Part shown: positions 30,269 through 35,892 of the stretch, piece by piece
Position numbering within the stretch: position 1 is the stretch's first letter
Layout of the letters: each line of letters opens with the position of its first letter
From: a virus
IMG/VR virus record: IMGVR_UViG_3300022858_000173
Span: 1 to 39,743 of that record
DNA: 39,743 bases
Reading direction: 5' to 3' (one strand)
The notes under the pieces: model-generated
What the model was told of the DNA's origin: nothing
Database searches by the model: none
The model's input: the letters and a program-made list of their open reading frames with translations, nothing else
Made by a program: the position numbers and the translations under genes

Positions 30269-30325
30269 TTTATAATTATTATTAAATTATAAATATATTA
30301 TACCATTTAATTGTTTTTTAGTCAA
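30269..30325 (-). promoter_or_regulatory. HNH promoter with overlapping start-proximal hairpin
   Basis: TTGACT at 30325-30320, 17-nt spacer, TATAAT at 30302-30297 (extended -10 TGGTATAAT). A perfect 9-bp hairpin, arms at 30293-30285 and 30277-30269 with a 7-nt loop, ends 3 nt before the ATG. Expected initiation near 30290 would remove part of the 5' arm, so only read-through transcripts from upstream would contain the full stem. Confidence 0.7.
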
Positions 30326-30354
30326 CTTGTTTTGCGTTTTCCATAAGCATTTAT

Positions 30355-30465
30355 TAAATAAAGAACGAAGGTGGATCTGTCAATTCAGTCCGGAGAAGTA
30401 ATACCCCGAGGGAGTTGGAAAGAGTAAAACCTTAGCCTCTTATTTTCTCCCCGACCTTTTATTTG
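30355..30465. other. GC-richer structured non-coding island
   Basis: About 110 nt, visibly richer in G and C than its surroundings, between the 170-residue gene and the HNH promoter. On the minus strand a nested stem GGAG...AAGAG with CTCTT...CTCC is followed by GGACTG with CAG-A-TCC (one bulge). No frame with a convincing start fills it. Candidates are a small RNA, a packaging (cos/pac) site, since terS lies 1.3 kb downstream, or a remnant of inserted DNA. Confidence 0.45.
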
Positions 30466-30466
30466 T

Positions 30467-30979
30467 TTATTTAAGTGCTTCCTCTAATTCCTCGAGTGTA
30501 TCATCATCCTTTGGTTCAAATCCTACTTTGTTGCCCCATTCTTCAAAATATTTCTTACACACATTTTTAGTTTCTTCTGTGATCTCTACATTATGTTTGT
30601 TTGCGTCTAATTCATTAAGCGATTTTTGTACCTCTCTTAGACTATCTGATACTTCTTTTGTTTGTGCTGTCATTATATTTATTCTAGTATTGTATGCCCC
30701 TAATTCTTCTTTTTCTTCCTTTGGATTTTCTTTCTTCAATTCTTCTGTTTTTTCTTTGATAAGACTATTATGTATTTCAGCAGTTTCTTTCCATTTTTCT
30801 TGATACTCTTTTAAAATTGGTTCTACTGCTTTACTAAAATGTCGTCTTTGGGAACTTTCTTCGCCATTAAGACGTCGAGAAGAAAATACCTCTTGTTTTG
30901 TCTGTGGATCAAGTTCTTTGCTGCCATCAAATTGAAGACTTTGCGAGATCATTCCGATCCCTTTTGCAGTTAGTTCCAT
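30467..30979 (-). CDS. Acidic coiled-coil protein, unrecognised
   Basis: A 170-residue protein, mostly helical and strongly charged. The N-terminus (MELTAKGIGMISQSLQFDGS) precedes a long predicted coiled coil (about 50-140: YQEKWKETAEIHNSLIKEKT ... DSLREVQKSLNELDANKHNV). The C-terminus is acidic (EPKDDDTLEELEEALK). The layout is a little like DUF1617-type phage proteins, but I cannot establish that. It stands alone behind the promoter at 31.02 kb and is followed by a non-coding island, so it may be made in large amounts or at a different time from its neighbours. Confidence 0.6.
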   Translation of the reverse strand: MELTAKGIGMISQSLQFDGSKELDPQTKQEVFSSRRLNGEESSQRRHFSKAVEPILKEYQEKWKETAEIHNSLIKEKTEELKKENPKEEKEELGAYNTRINIMTAQTKEVSDSLREVQKSLNELDANKHNVEITEETKNVCKKYFEEWGNKVGFEPKDDDTLEELEEALK

Positions 30980-30996
30980 AGTATTTTATGGTTATG

Positions 30997-31025
30997 GTCC
31001 TTATGCGGACTCTTTGTTTATTATA
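30997..31025 (-). promoter_or_regulatory. Extended -10 promoter and short leader stem
   Basis: TGTGATATAAT ends at 31020 (TATAAT 31025-31020); no good -35 is seen. A small stem GTCC/GGAC (31010-31007 with 31000-30997, 6-nt loop) follows in the leader. It could start transcription of the 170-residue gene and, by read-through, the packaging and head genes. Confidence 0.5.
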
Positions 31026-31069
31026 TCACATTTTTACTTAAAAAGCGAACTCTGTTATCTCTTATTATA

Positions 31070-31270
31070 TTAATTATCTGCCTTATGTTTTGTTTTGTTG
31101 TTAATCTTTTTCATCCCAGCTTCGTATTCTTCTTGTATATCACCTAGTCCACATAAGAAGGGGCTATTATATTCGGGGTTATTTAATTTTAGTTTAAAAT
31201 ACTTCTTATCCAGTCTGTCTGTTAGTTTTCTTATTTGGCATTTTTTACAATCGCATTTTATATGTTTCAT
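31070..31270 (-). CDS. Small Cys-rich protein, unrecognised
   Basis: A 66-residue basic protein that starts MKHIKCDCKKCQIRKLTDRL. Cys6, Cys8 and Cys11 plus His3 could bind one zinc. The middle has a helix (LDKKYFKLKLNN), then FLCGLGDIQEEYEAGMKKIN. It is separated from the following gene by 7 nt. I do not recognise the family. Confidence 0.55.
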   Translation of the reverse strand: MKHIKCDCKKCQIRKLTDRLDKKYFKLKLNNPEYNSPFLCGLGDIQEEYEAGMKKINNKTKHKADN

Positions 31271-31277
31271 AAGCCCT

Positions 31278-31526
31278 TTATTTAAGTTTGTCTCTCAATG
31301 TATTTCTTATCCCCTTAAAGCCTCTCCACTCATCAAAAGATGAATCGTAATGTGATTCAATCCTATCGGTTAATTTAATCACTTCCTCATAAACTTTAGA
31401 GCGTTCTTTTGCCAATAGATTTTCTATAAACCAAATTCCGTTCTGTATGGCTTTTTCTTTATTGTGTGGAGATGCTTGCCAAATATAACTAAGCATATTG
31501 TAGATTTTGTCTGGTTTATTTTTCAT
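31278..31526 (-). CDS. Small helical protein with KERSKV motif
   Basis: An 82-residue protein. It contains NLLAKERSKVYEEVIKLTDR near the centre, a segment also present as VVAEERSKVIETVKEM in the protein at 32696-32977. The C-terminus is basic (GFKGIRNTLRDKLK). The shared 'A.ERSKV......' helix suggests paralogues or a common protein-binding element. No function is recognised. Confidence 0.55.
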   Translation of the reverse strand: MKNKPDKIYNMLSYIWQASPHNKEKAIQNGIWFIENLLAKERSKVYEEVIKLTDRIESHYDSSFDEWRGFKGIRNTLRDKLK

Positions 31527-31559
31527 ACAATTATTTTTTAATCTTATTGGTTATTTAAT

Positions 31560-31832
31560 TCATATTAAAACTATAAAAGTTAAATTAAGTGCTTTGGTTA
31601 TTTTCTCTAACATTTGAATTGATGGTAGATGTCCATTTTCTATTCTAGCTATAGACGGTTGTTTCGTCCCTATTCTTTCAGCTAATTCTTTTTGTGTTAT
31701 CCCTCTCAGAACTCTTGTTTTTAAAACCATTTGGGCAATATCAGATGCCGTGTCTTTTTTAACATAGTATTCAGCAAATTTCCTGTCTGAAAATATTTTA
31801 TGTTTTAGTTTTGTAAAATCGTCTTTCTTCAT
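31560..31832 (-). CDS. XRE-family helix-turn-helix regulator (HigA-antitoxin-like)
   Basis: A 90-residue DNA-binding protein. Residues 38-84 (RVLRGITQKELAERIGTKQP, SIARIENGHLPSIQMLEKI) are a full XRE/Cro-type HTH, followed by the ALNLTFIVLI strand that is typical of HigA-like antitoxins. The N-terminal 35 residues (KLKHKIFSDRKFAEYYVKKD) also fit that group. A matching RelE/HigB toxin is not seen next to it, so it probably acts alone as a phage regulator. It is the only clear transcription factor in the genome and could bind the palindromes at 2.3-2.45 or 37.85 kb. Confidence 0.8.
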   Translation of the reverse strand: MKKDDFTKLKHKIFSDRKFAEYYVKKDTASDIAQMVLKTRVLRGITQKELAERIGTKQPSIARIENGHLPSIQMLEKITKALNLTFIVLI

Positions 31833-31851
31833 AAGCTATTATTATTTACCC

Positions 31852-32379
31852 TTATTGGTTTGTTTTGGTGTTAAGTTGCTCTTCAATCCAGTTTCTATCA
31901 GAACCTCTTAGTTCAATATTTATTTTGTTTTTTTCATACCAATTTTTTGTATCATCTTTTCCTGTAATAGCTCTTCCTGCTCCTCTCCAATCACATAACA
32001 TTTCTTTCAAATATTTTTTAGGCATTCCAATTGAGAACTCTTCACCATCATCATTTTTTAATAACCAATATTGCCAATGGTGTTTATTTCTTCTTTGATG
32101 TTTAAGCCACGCAATCTGAAATTTATCTTCTACTGCCTCTCCGTATGGTACTAACTCAAAACACCCACCAGTATTAAACTTATTACACAAATCAAAGAAC
32201 TCAGTCTTTTTTTTATTGCCATAAAAATATTCAGCATAATCAAGGAACTCACTTGGTAAAAGCTTACTCAAATCGTGTGTCAAGCCACGCCAATATAATC
32301 CCATCCTAAAGCACTCTATCAGCACAAACCATTTATGTTTAACAATGTATTTTAGATATTTTAGATATTTCATACTCAA
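31852..32379 (-). CDS. DUF5662 family protein
   Basis: A 175-residue protein of the DUF5662 type found in many phages and bacteria. The pattern is clear: GLYWRGLTHDLSKLLPSEFL, YAEYFYGNKK, WLKHQRRNKHHWQYWLL, then MPKKYLKEMLCDWRGAGRAI and WYEKNK. The conserved His-Asp and His-His residues suggest an HD-like metal site, but no reaction is known to me. It is one of the longer genes in a run of small early genes. The start could be the first or third codon. Confidence 0.8.
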   Translation of the reverse strand: MSMKYLKYLKYIVKHKWFVLIECFRMGLYWRGLTHDLSKLLPSEFLDYAEYFYGNKKKTEFFDLCNKFNTGGCFELVPYGEAVEDKFQIAWLKHQRRNKHHWQYWLLKNDDGEEFSIGMPKKYLKEMLCDWRGAGRAITGKDDTKNWYEKNKINIELRGSDRNWIEEQLNTKTNQ

Positions 32380-32440
32380 TTATTTAACTAGGTGAATAAG
32401 TATAGTTATCTATTTACTATCCCTATTTTGTACCTATTAT

Positions 32441-32479
32441 TTAGGGGGGTTACAATGTCTGTTTTAGGGGGTTACAATG
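32441..32479. repeat. Tandem TTAGGGGG-TTACAATG repeat
   Basis: TTAGGGGGGTTACAATG at 32441-32457 is repeated as TTAGGGGGTTACAATG at 32464-32479, with a 6-nt spacer, directly after the stop of the 70-residue gene. It is non-coding, and the G runs stand out in this AT-rich sequence. It could be a protein-binding site or a G-quadruplex-like element on the plus strand. Confidence 0.6.
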
Positions 32480-32480
32480 G

Positions 32481-32693
32481 TTATTTAGATTGATTAAGTT
32501 TGTCTGTTTTAGAACTATCCCACTCTAAGGTATCTATCCACCTATTTAATATTCCTATTGCCCATCTTGTCTGGCAATCAAAGCAATCATAATCGTGTTC
32601 TTTGCACATTTCTTTTCCAATCCTACGATGAAATCCTTTCTTTATTTCTTTTAATTGTCCTGCAAATTTAAGGTCTGCTTTTGATGGTTTCAT
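32481..32693 (-). CDS. Small Cys/His protein, unrecognised
   Basis: A 70-residue basic protein: MKPSKADLKFAGQLKEIKKG, then CKEHDYDCFDCQTRWAIGIL. The Cys and His residues around 30-41 could bind zinc. The last residues (DKLNQSK) and the DNA around the stop are identical to those of the upstream gene at 32696-32977, a sign of recombination or duplication at the gene ends. Gap to that gene is 2 nt. Confidence 0.55.
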   Translation of the reverse strand: MKPSKADLKFAGQLKEIKKGFHRRIGKEMCKEHDYDCFDCQTRWAIGILNRWIDTLEWDSSKTDKLNQSK

Positions 32694-32695
32694 AT

Positions 32696-32977
32696 TTATT
32701 TAGATTGATTAAGTTTGTCTATAAAATAATCTAACGATTTATTAACATAAAATTCCCTGTCATAACATTCCTTGGATATTTTAAGACATTTATCAAGATA
32801 ATATTCACTAGCTTTCATCTCTTTTACAGTTTCTATTACCTTAGAGCGTTCTTCGGCTACAACACCCAGCACATCCTTTATAATATCATCAAGAACACTG
32901 TGCCCATCAGGGTCACATCTAACTGAATTCAGAGAACGGTATTTTACTTTGAATGCTTCTGCTATTTTATTTTTCAT
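32696..32977 (-). CDS. Small helical protein with AEERSKV motif
   Basis: A 93-residue helical protein: MKNKIAEAFKVKYRSLNSVR, CDPDGHSVLDDIIKDV and VVAEERSKVIETVKEMKASE. Its AEERSKV helix is shared with the protein at 31278-31526, and its last residues (DKLNQSK) with that at 32481-32693. No family is recognised. It belongs to a row of small, closely spaced early genes between 31.0 and 34.2 kb. Confidence 0.55.
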   Translation of the reverse strand: MKNKIAEAFKVKYRSLNSVRCDPDGHSVLDDIIKDVLGVVAEERSKVIETVKEMKASEYYLDKCLKISKECYDREFYVNKSLDYFIDKLNQSK

Positions 32978-33064
32978 AGGTTTGTATACATTGTTATTTG
33001 AAAAGATGCAAAGTAGGGTAGTTTGTATCTATTTAGTTATTTGTTTAATGGCGATTGTCTTCTT

Positions 33065-33184
33065 TCATATTTCAAAGGGCATATCAGTTAGCCAAGTTAA
33101 AGTTTTAGTACATTCTTTTGGTGTAATTAAAACGGCTAATTTGATTATGTAGGTTAGTAATAGTAATCTAATTTCTTTTTTCAC
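33065..33184 (-). CDS. 39-residue candidate small hydrophobic protein with GTG start
   Basis: A short frame in an otherwise empty 220 nt. The product begins with GTG-coded Met and reads KKEIRLLLLTYIIKLAVLIT, then PKECTKTLTWLTDMPFEI. The first half is a hydrophobic helix and the end (W..DMPFE) resembles small phage membrane peptides. No SD is seen, and an upstream ATG gives only a two-codon frame. The rest of 32978-33199 holds nothing else I can support. Confidence 0.4.
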   Translation of the reverse strand: MKKEIRLLLLTYIIKLAVLITPKECTKTLTWLTDMPFEI

Positions 33185-33199
33185 ACCATTTATAGTTAA

Positions 33200-33562
33200 T
33201 TAATTTTTAGAGTGTTTACCTTCTTCATCCCAATAAGGGAATAATTTTTCACAACCAGAACTAAATTTACAGTAAGAACCAAATTCACAGTAAGAACCAA
33301 ATTTACAGTTTATAAAAACACAATTATCTGCAAACACACAATTATCTGCAAATTTCTGATTAACAAAAATCTTTTGTCTTGGTTTGTCTTTGATTAAAAT
33401 TTCTTCTTTTGTGCTCCAGTCAATATTATATATTTTTTTATAATCTCCCATAGCAATATCTTCACTTGGTGTTTCCTTAGTATTAAATTGTTCTGCTAAA
33501 CTTTTAGCAGTTTCTTCTGATATTTCTATTTTCTTCCCTTCTATTTGTATGTAGTTTTTCAT
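33200..33562 (-). CDS. Hexad Cys-repeat (pentapeptide-like beta-helix) protein
   Basis: A 120-residue protein. The N-terminal 30 residues (YIQIEGKKIEISEETAKSLA) form a conserved strand-helix cap known from many small phage proteins. Residues 71-104 are six-residue repeats with Cys at a fixed place: FADNCV twice, FINCKF, then GSYCEF, GSYCKF, SSGCE. This resembles a small right-handed quadrilateral beta-helix with a Cys ladder. The DNA under it consists of two sets of 18-bp tandem repeats (33257-33310 and about 33316-33353), so the repeat number can change by slippage. Confidence 0.65.
   Translation of the reverse strand: MKNYIQIEGKKIEISEETAKSLAEQFNTKETPSEDIAMGDYKKIYNIDWSTKEEILIKDKPRQKIFVNQKFADNCVFADNCVFINCKFGSYCEFGSYCKFSSGCEKLFPYWDEEGKHSKN
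33257..33353. repeat. 18-bp tandem repeats inside the hexad-repeat gene
   Basis: Three units of the type AGAACCAAATTTACAGTA lie at 33257-33310, and two units containing ACACAATTATCTGCAAA at about 33316-33353. The units are in frame and code six residues each, giving the Cys-hexads of the protein. Confidence 0.75.
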
Positions 33563-33593
33563 ATTTATATTTTATTCAGAATTAAGTTCCTGA

Positions 33594-33911
33594 TTATTTA
33601 CTAAGCTCTTTTATATCAATACCTTTTTCTCTTTCTTCGACTGTTATTTTACAATCATCTAAATCACCAATCAAGACAGAGCAATTACCAATCACTCTAG
33701 TGCAATTACCACACAACCCATTGCAATCACCACTCATCTCTTGATTTTCTCCATAAACAACCCATTTTATAAACTTATCCCAATGGTTTTTTGACATTAA
33801 ACCTATTTCTATTGATTCCCAAATATCTACTTCCATTTTATGTTCTTGATACTTAGTCCACTCTTTCCAGATTTTAGAGTCTACTATTGTGCGGTAATAA
33901 GATTCTTTCAT
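33594..33911 (-). CDS. Second Cys-repeat protein
   Basis: A 105-residue protein. Residues 1-55 are helical and Trp-rich (KIWKEWTKYQEHKMEVDIWE, then HWDKFIKWVVYGENQ). Residues 60-88 show approximate hexads with Cys (SGDCNGLCGNCTRV, IGNCSVLIGDLDDC), like the ladder in the neighbouring gene but less regular. The closing segment is charged. It lies 31 nt upstream of the 120-residue repeat gene, so the two may form a pair. Function unknown. Confidence 0.58.
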   Translation of the reverse strand: MKESYYRTIVDSKIWKEWTKYQEHKMEVDIWESIEIGLMSKNHWDKFIKWVVYGENQEMSGDCNGLCGNCTRVIGNCSVLIGDLDDCKITVEEREKGIDIKELSK

Positions 33912-33912
33912 A

Positions 33913-34170
33913 TTATTTGGAGATATTACTTGAAAAATCTACCCCCAAATTTAAGCATTTCTTTTTTTCTTTATCCCATCTCCATCCAAATTGTTTCATC
34001 CTTACACATCTCATCATCTCTGATCGTTCTTCTTTTGTCGTTCCACCAAACTGGGCTTTTGTCGCTTTTTTTGATATGTCGCTATAATAACTAGGACCAT
34101 GTTTCTCTTTGGTGGTCATTCCCCCTTTTCTTCCGGCCTCTCTTAATTGTTTTAGTCTTTTTTTATTCAT
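33913..34170 (-). CDS. Small basic protein with GRKGG motif
   Basis: An 85-residue basic protein: MNKKRLKQLREAGRKGGMTT, then HGPSYYSDISKKATKAQFGG. The 'GRKGG.....G..Y...I..KA......GG' pattern recalls the KGG/stress-protein repeat found in many phage and bacterial small proteins. The start at 34170 overlaps the NinB-like stop; an upstream in-frame ATG at 34218 would lie inside that gene. Arg, Lys and Gly richness suggests nucleic-acid contact, but this is speculative. Confidence 0.6.
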   Translation of the reverse strand: MNKKRLKQLREAGRKGGMTTKEKHGPSYYSDISKKATKAQFGGTTKEERSEMMRCVRMKQFGWRWDKEKKKCLNLGVDFSSNISK

Positions 34171-34549
34171 AATCTGCTTCATTAGGTAGTGGGATTCTAA
34201 TACTAAATTCTTGGGCAAAATATATTATAATCTTTTCGTGGTAGTCTTCTTCTTCTTTAGTGGTTAGTTTCTCGGTGCTGTCTTTGTCGTGTGGTAAAAA
34301 TTTAACCTTGCAAAACTCGTGTATTTCAAGGGGGTTGCATCCTGTTTCATCAGCCACTATTTTCATAATGCACCCCCAGTAGTATTTTCTCTGTTTGTCG
34401 CTCTTTGGTTTGCTCGGCTTTCTTATGATCAACTCATATTTCCCCGGCCACAGTGTTCTGATGTATTTATTAAATAACTCCATTTCTTTCAGTGGTAGTC
34501 TGTGATCTTTGTCTATTTCTACTATGAATTTTGGTATTGGGTTGCTCAT
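34163..34549 (-). CDS. NinB-like recombination protein (putative)
   Basis: A 128-residue protein: IRKPSKPKSDKQRKYYWGCI, then MKIVADETGCNPLEIHEFCK, KFLPHDKDSTEKLTTKEEEDY and a closing FSIRIPLPNE. 'S..Q..YYWG...K..ADE.G....E.H...K..FL....ST..LT..E...Y......A.....I..P.P.E' is the pattern of phage NinB/Orf-type recombination mediators, which help load strand-annealing proteins. Its position among Sak4, exonuclease, SSB-like and RusA genes agrees. The family assignment is by pattern and moderately sure. Its ATG overlaps the HNH gene stop (ATGA). Confidence 0.65.
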   Translation of the reverse strand: MSNPIPKFIVEIDKDHRLPLKEMELFNKYIRTLWPGKYELIIRKPSKPKSDKQRKYYWGCIMKIVADETGCNPLEIHEFCKVKFLPHDKDSTEKLTTKEEEDYHEKIIIYFAQEFSIRIPLPNEADYE

Positions 34550-35112
34550 AGTTTGTTTTTTCTTTCTCTATAAAATCTTGAAGAACATTTTTTATCGCAG
34601 AATTTTCTTTTTTTAGATTTTGTTTTAATTTCTTTTCCGCACGTTGAACATTTAACTACAAATTCTTTTTTCTTTCCCCAGTCATATTTACTGTGGCAAG
34701 AAACACATAATCTTTGCCAGTCTGTCACATCTCTTAAATATTTACCACTAATATTTGACCAGTGATACGTTTTCTTTTTTGTACTTTTACAATGCTCACA
34801 ATATTTTGGTGATCCAAGTTCTCTTTTTATCCAATGATGTACACCAGCATACCCTACTTCATCTCCTTTGTAATTATAAACATTTTCCCCCTTAAACCAT
34901 TTATACCAACATTTTCTTGAGCAAAATTTTCCACTACCACGTTTTATTTCTGATGAACATGTGCCAAATATTTTGTTGCATATTAAACAATTTTTCTTTA
35001 CATTTCTACTGCTTAACTTAATTCTTTTTTTTGTGCAGTCCTTACACTCCCCTTGAATACCATAAAATTCTTTTTGTGTTTTTTCTTTTTTACAGTCTTT
35101 GCATATTTTCAT
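34546..35112 (-). CDS. HNH endonuclease with multiple zinc fingers
   Basis: A 188-residue protein with at least four zinc modules: CKDCKKEKTQ and CKDCTKKR (1-30), CLICNKIFG with FCSRKCWYKWF (42-72), and CSTCGKEI with FCDKKCSSRFY near the end. The HNH core is residues 90-145: GVHHWIKRELGSPKYCEHC, then TYHWSNISGKYLRDVTDWQR and LCVSCHSKYD. This is a widespread freestanding phage nuclease type. It has its own promoter inside a start-sequestering hairpin (35111-35170). It interrupts the recombination genes and is probably mobile. Confidence 0.85.
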   Translation of the reverse strand: MKICKDCKKEKTQKEFYGIQGECKDCTKKRIKLSSRNVKKNCLICNKIFGTCSSEIKRGSGKFCSRKCWYKWFKGENVYNYKGDEVGYAGVHHWIKRELGSPKYCEHCKSTKKKTYHWSNISGKYLRDVTDWQRLCVSCHSKYDWGKKKEFVVKCSTCGKEIKTKSKKRKFCDKKCSSRFYRERKNKL

Positions 35113-35170
35113 AGATACAATTATTATTAATTTATGTATCTATTATACCATACATTTCTAAAATGGTCAA
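35111..35170 (-). promoter_or_regulatory. HNH promoter lying inside a start-codon hairpin
   Basis: TTGACC at 35170-35165, 17-nt spacer, TATAAT at 35147-35142 (TGGTATAAT). A perfect 9-bp inverted repeat, ATAGATACA-type arms at 35143-35135 and 35119-35111, pairs with the first two bases of the start codon (35112). Initiation is expected near 35135. Read-through RNA would carry both arms, while RNA from this promoter would lack the 5' arm. Confidence 0.75.
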
Positions 35171-35472
35171 AAAGGCACATCCTCAATTTTTATCTGATCT
35201 TCATCCTCTTCTTTATTATAATTCCCCACCTCACCATTATTTTCTTCGCTCTTAGCGTATCCTTCTTCTTTTTTCCAGTCATTTATCTTTGCATATCCTT
35301 TACCTTGTTTTGATTCCAATAAATCGAGGTTTATCCATTCTTCTGTCATTCCGGATAGTGTGGCGATCAGGTTCTCTCTTTTGATTGATATTGATCCTTT
35401 GACAAAATCCGGAGCGTTTGGTCTAGGTAGTTTGAATATAATCCCGTCTAAAAATACATTTTCTTCTGCCAT
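35167..35472 (-). CDS. SSB-like single-stranded DNA-binding protein (putative)
   Basis: A 101-residue protein. The first 60 residues (FLDGIIFKLPRPNAPDFVKG, then SISIKRENLIATLSG) are beta-rich and could form an OB-like fold. Residues 65-95 are a disordered, acidic, Asn-rich linker. The last residues, KIEDVPF, match the acidic SSB C-terminal tip (DDDIPF type) that binds replication and repair partners. It lies among recombination genes, where phage SSBs usually are. The OB fold is not certain; the tail is the main evidence. Confidence 0.6.
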   Translation of the reverse strand: MAEENVFLDGIIFKLPRPNAPDFVKGSISIKRENLIATLSGMTEEWINLDLLESKQGKGYAKINDWKKEEGYAKSEENNGEVGNYNKEEDEDQIKIEDVPF

Positions 35473-35473
35473 A

Positions 35474-35671
35474 TTAAATATTATTTAGTAATTTATCGTT
35501 TGCCATTTTTATGTCATAACACTCATCATCAATTGATTTCTTAATATCGTCTAGCTCTGATTCTAATTTTTCTATTTCTTCATCTCTATCATTTAAATTT
35601 TCTTCTAGACCTTCTATTATCATTTTTAAGTCTTCTATGTTAGTTTCTAATGCTTTAATTTCTTCTGACAT
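35474..35671 (-). CDS. Short coiled-coil protein
   Basis: A 65-residue, very acidic protein that is almost entirely one coiled coil (IKALETNIEDLKMIIEGLEE, then NDRDEEIEKLESELDDIKKS). The ATG at 35671 follows the preceding stop by 1 nt (TAATATG); an earlier in-frame ATG would overlap the membrane protein gene. It probably dimerises and may assist the SSB-like or exonuclease proteins, but no family is recognised. Confidence 0.6.
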   Translation of the reverse strand: MSEEIKALETNIEDLKMIIEGLEENLNDRDEEIEKLESELDDIKKSIDDECYDIKMANDKLLNNI

Positions 35672-35672
35672 A

Positions 35673-35891
35673 TTATTTAGGATTAACGATGAAACAAACA
35701 AATGCTAGTATTATTATTGCTAAAATACAAATAATTGAATAGTAAAAAAAGTTTTTAATTCTATTTGGAATATATTCACCAAACATATATTCATCACCAT
35801 ATTCTTCAATACCTTCTTTTTTATCAAGCATATTTCTCCCACAAATGTAACAATTACCAAACCAATCTTCTTCGCATTTATGTTCTTCCAT
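35673..35891 (-). CDS. Small zinc-knuckle membrane protein
   Basis: A 72-residue protein. Cys and His residues in the first 20 (HKCEEDWFGNCYICGRN) could form a zinc knuckle. A single membrane span follows (about 49-68: YYSIICILAIIILAFVCFIV). The middle is acidic. It lies between the exonuclease and the coiled-coil gene with 1-nt gaps on both sides, so it is co-translated. No function is known to me. Confidence 0.6.
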   Translation of the reverse strand: MEEHKCEEDWFGNCYICGRNMLDKKEGIEEYGDEYMFGEYIPNRIKNFFYYSIICILAIIILAFVCFIVNPK

Positions 35892-35892
35892 A

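Noticed and set aside
30266-30466. Group I intron associated with the AP2/HNH gene
   Set aside because: The flanking genes are separate complete frames, not halves of one gene, and no intron core was recognised; the nuclease looks freestanding.
31560-31832. XRE protein as half of a toxin-antitoxin pair
   Set aside because: It resembles HigA antitoxins, but neither neighbour looks like a RelE/HigB toxin; kept as a lone regulator.
32949-33152. Plus-strand 67-codon hydrophobic frame
   Set aside because: It would be the only plus-strand gene and has no promoter or ribosome site; a minus-strand 39-codon frame explains part of the stretch better.
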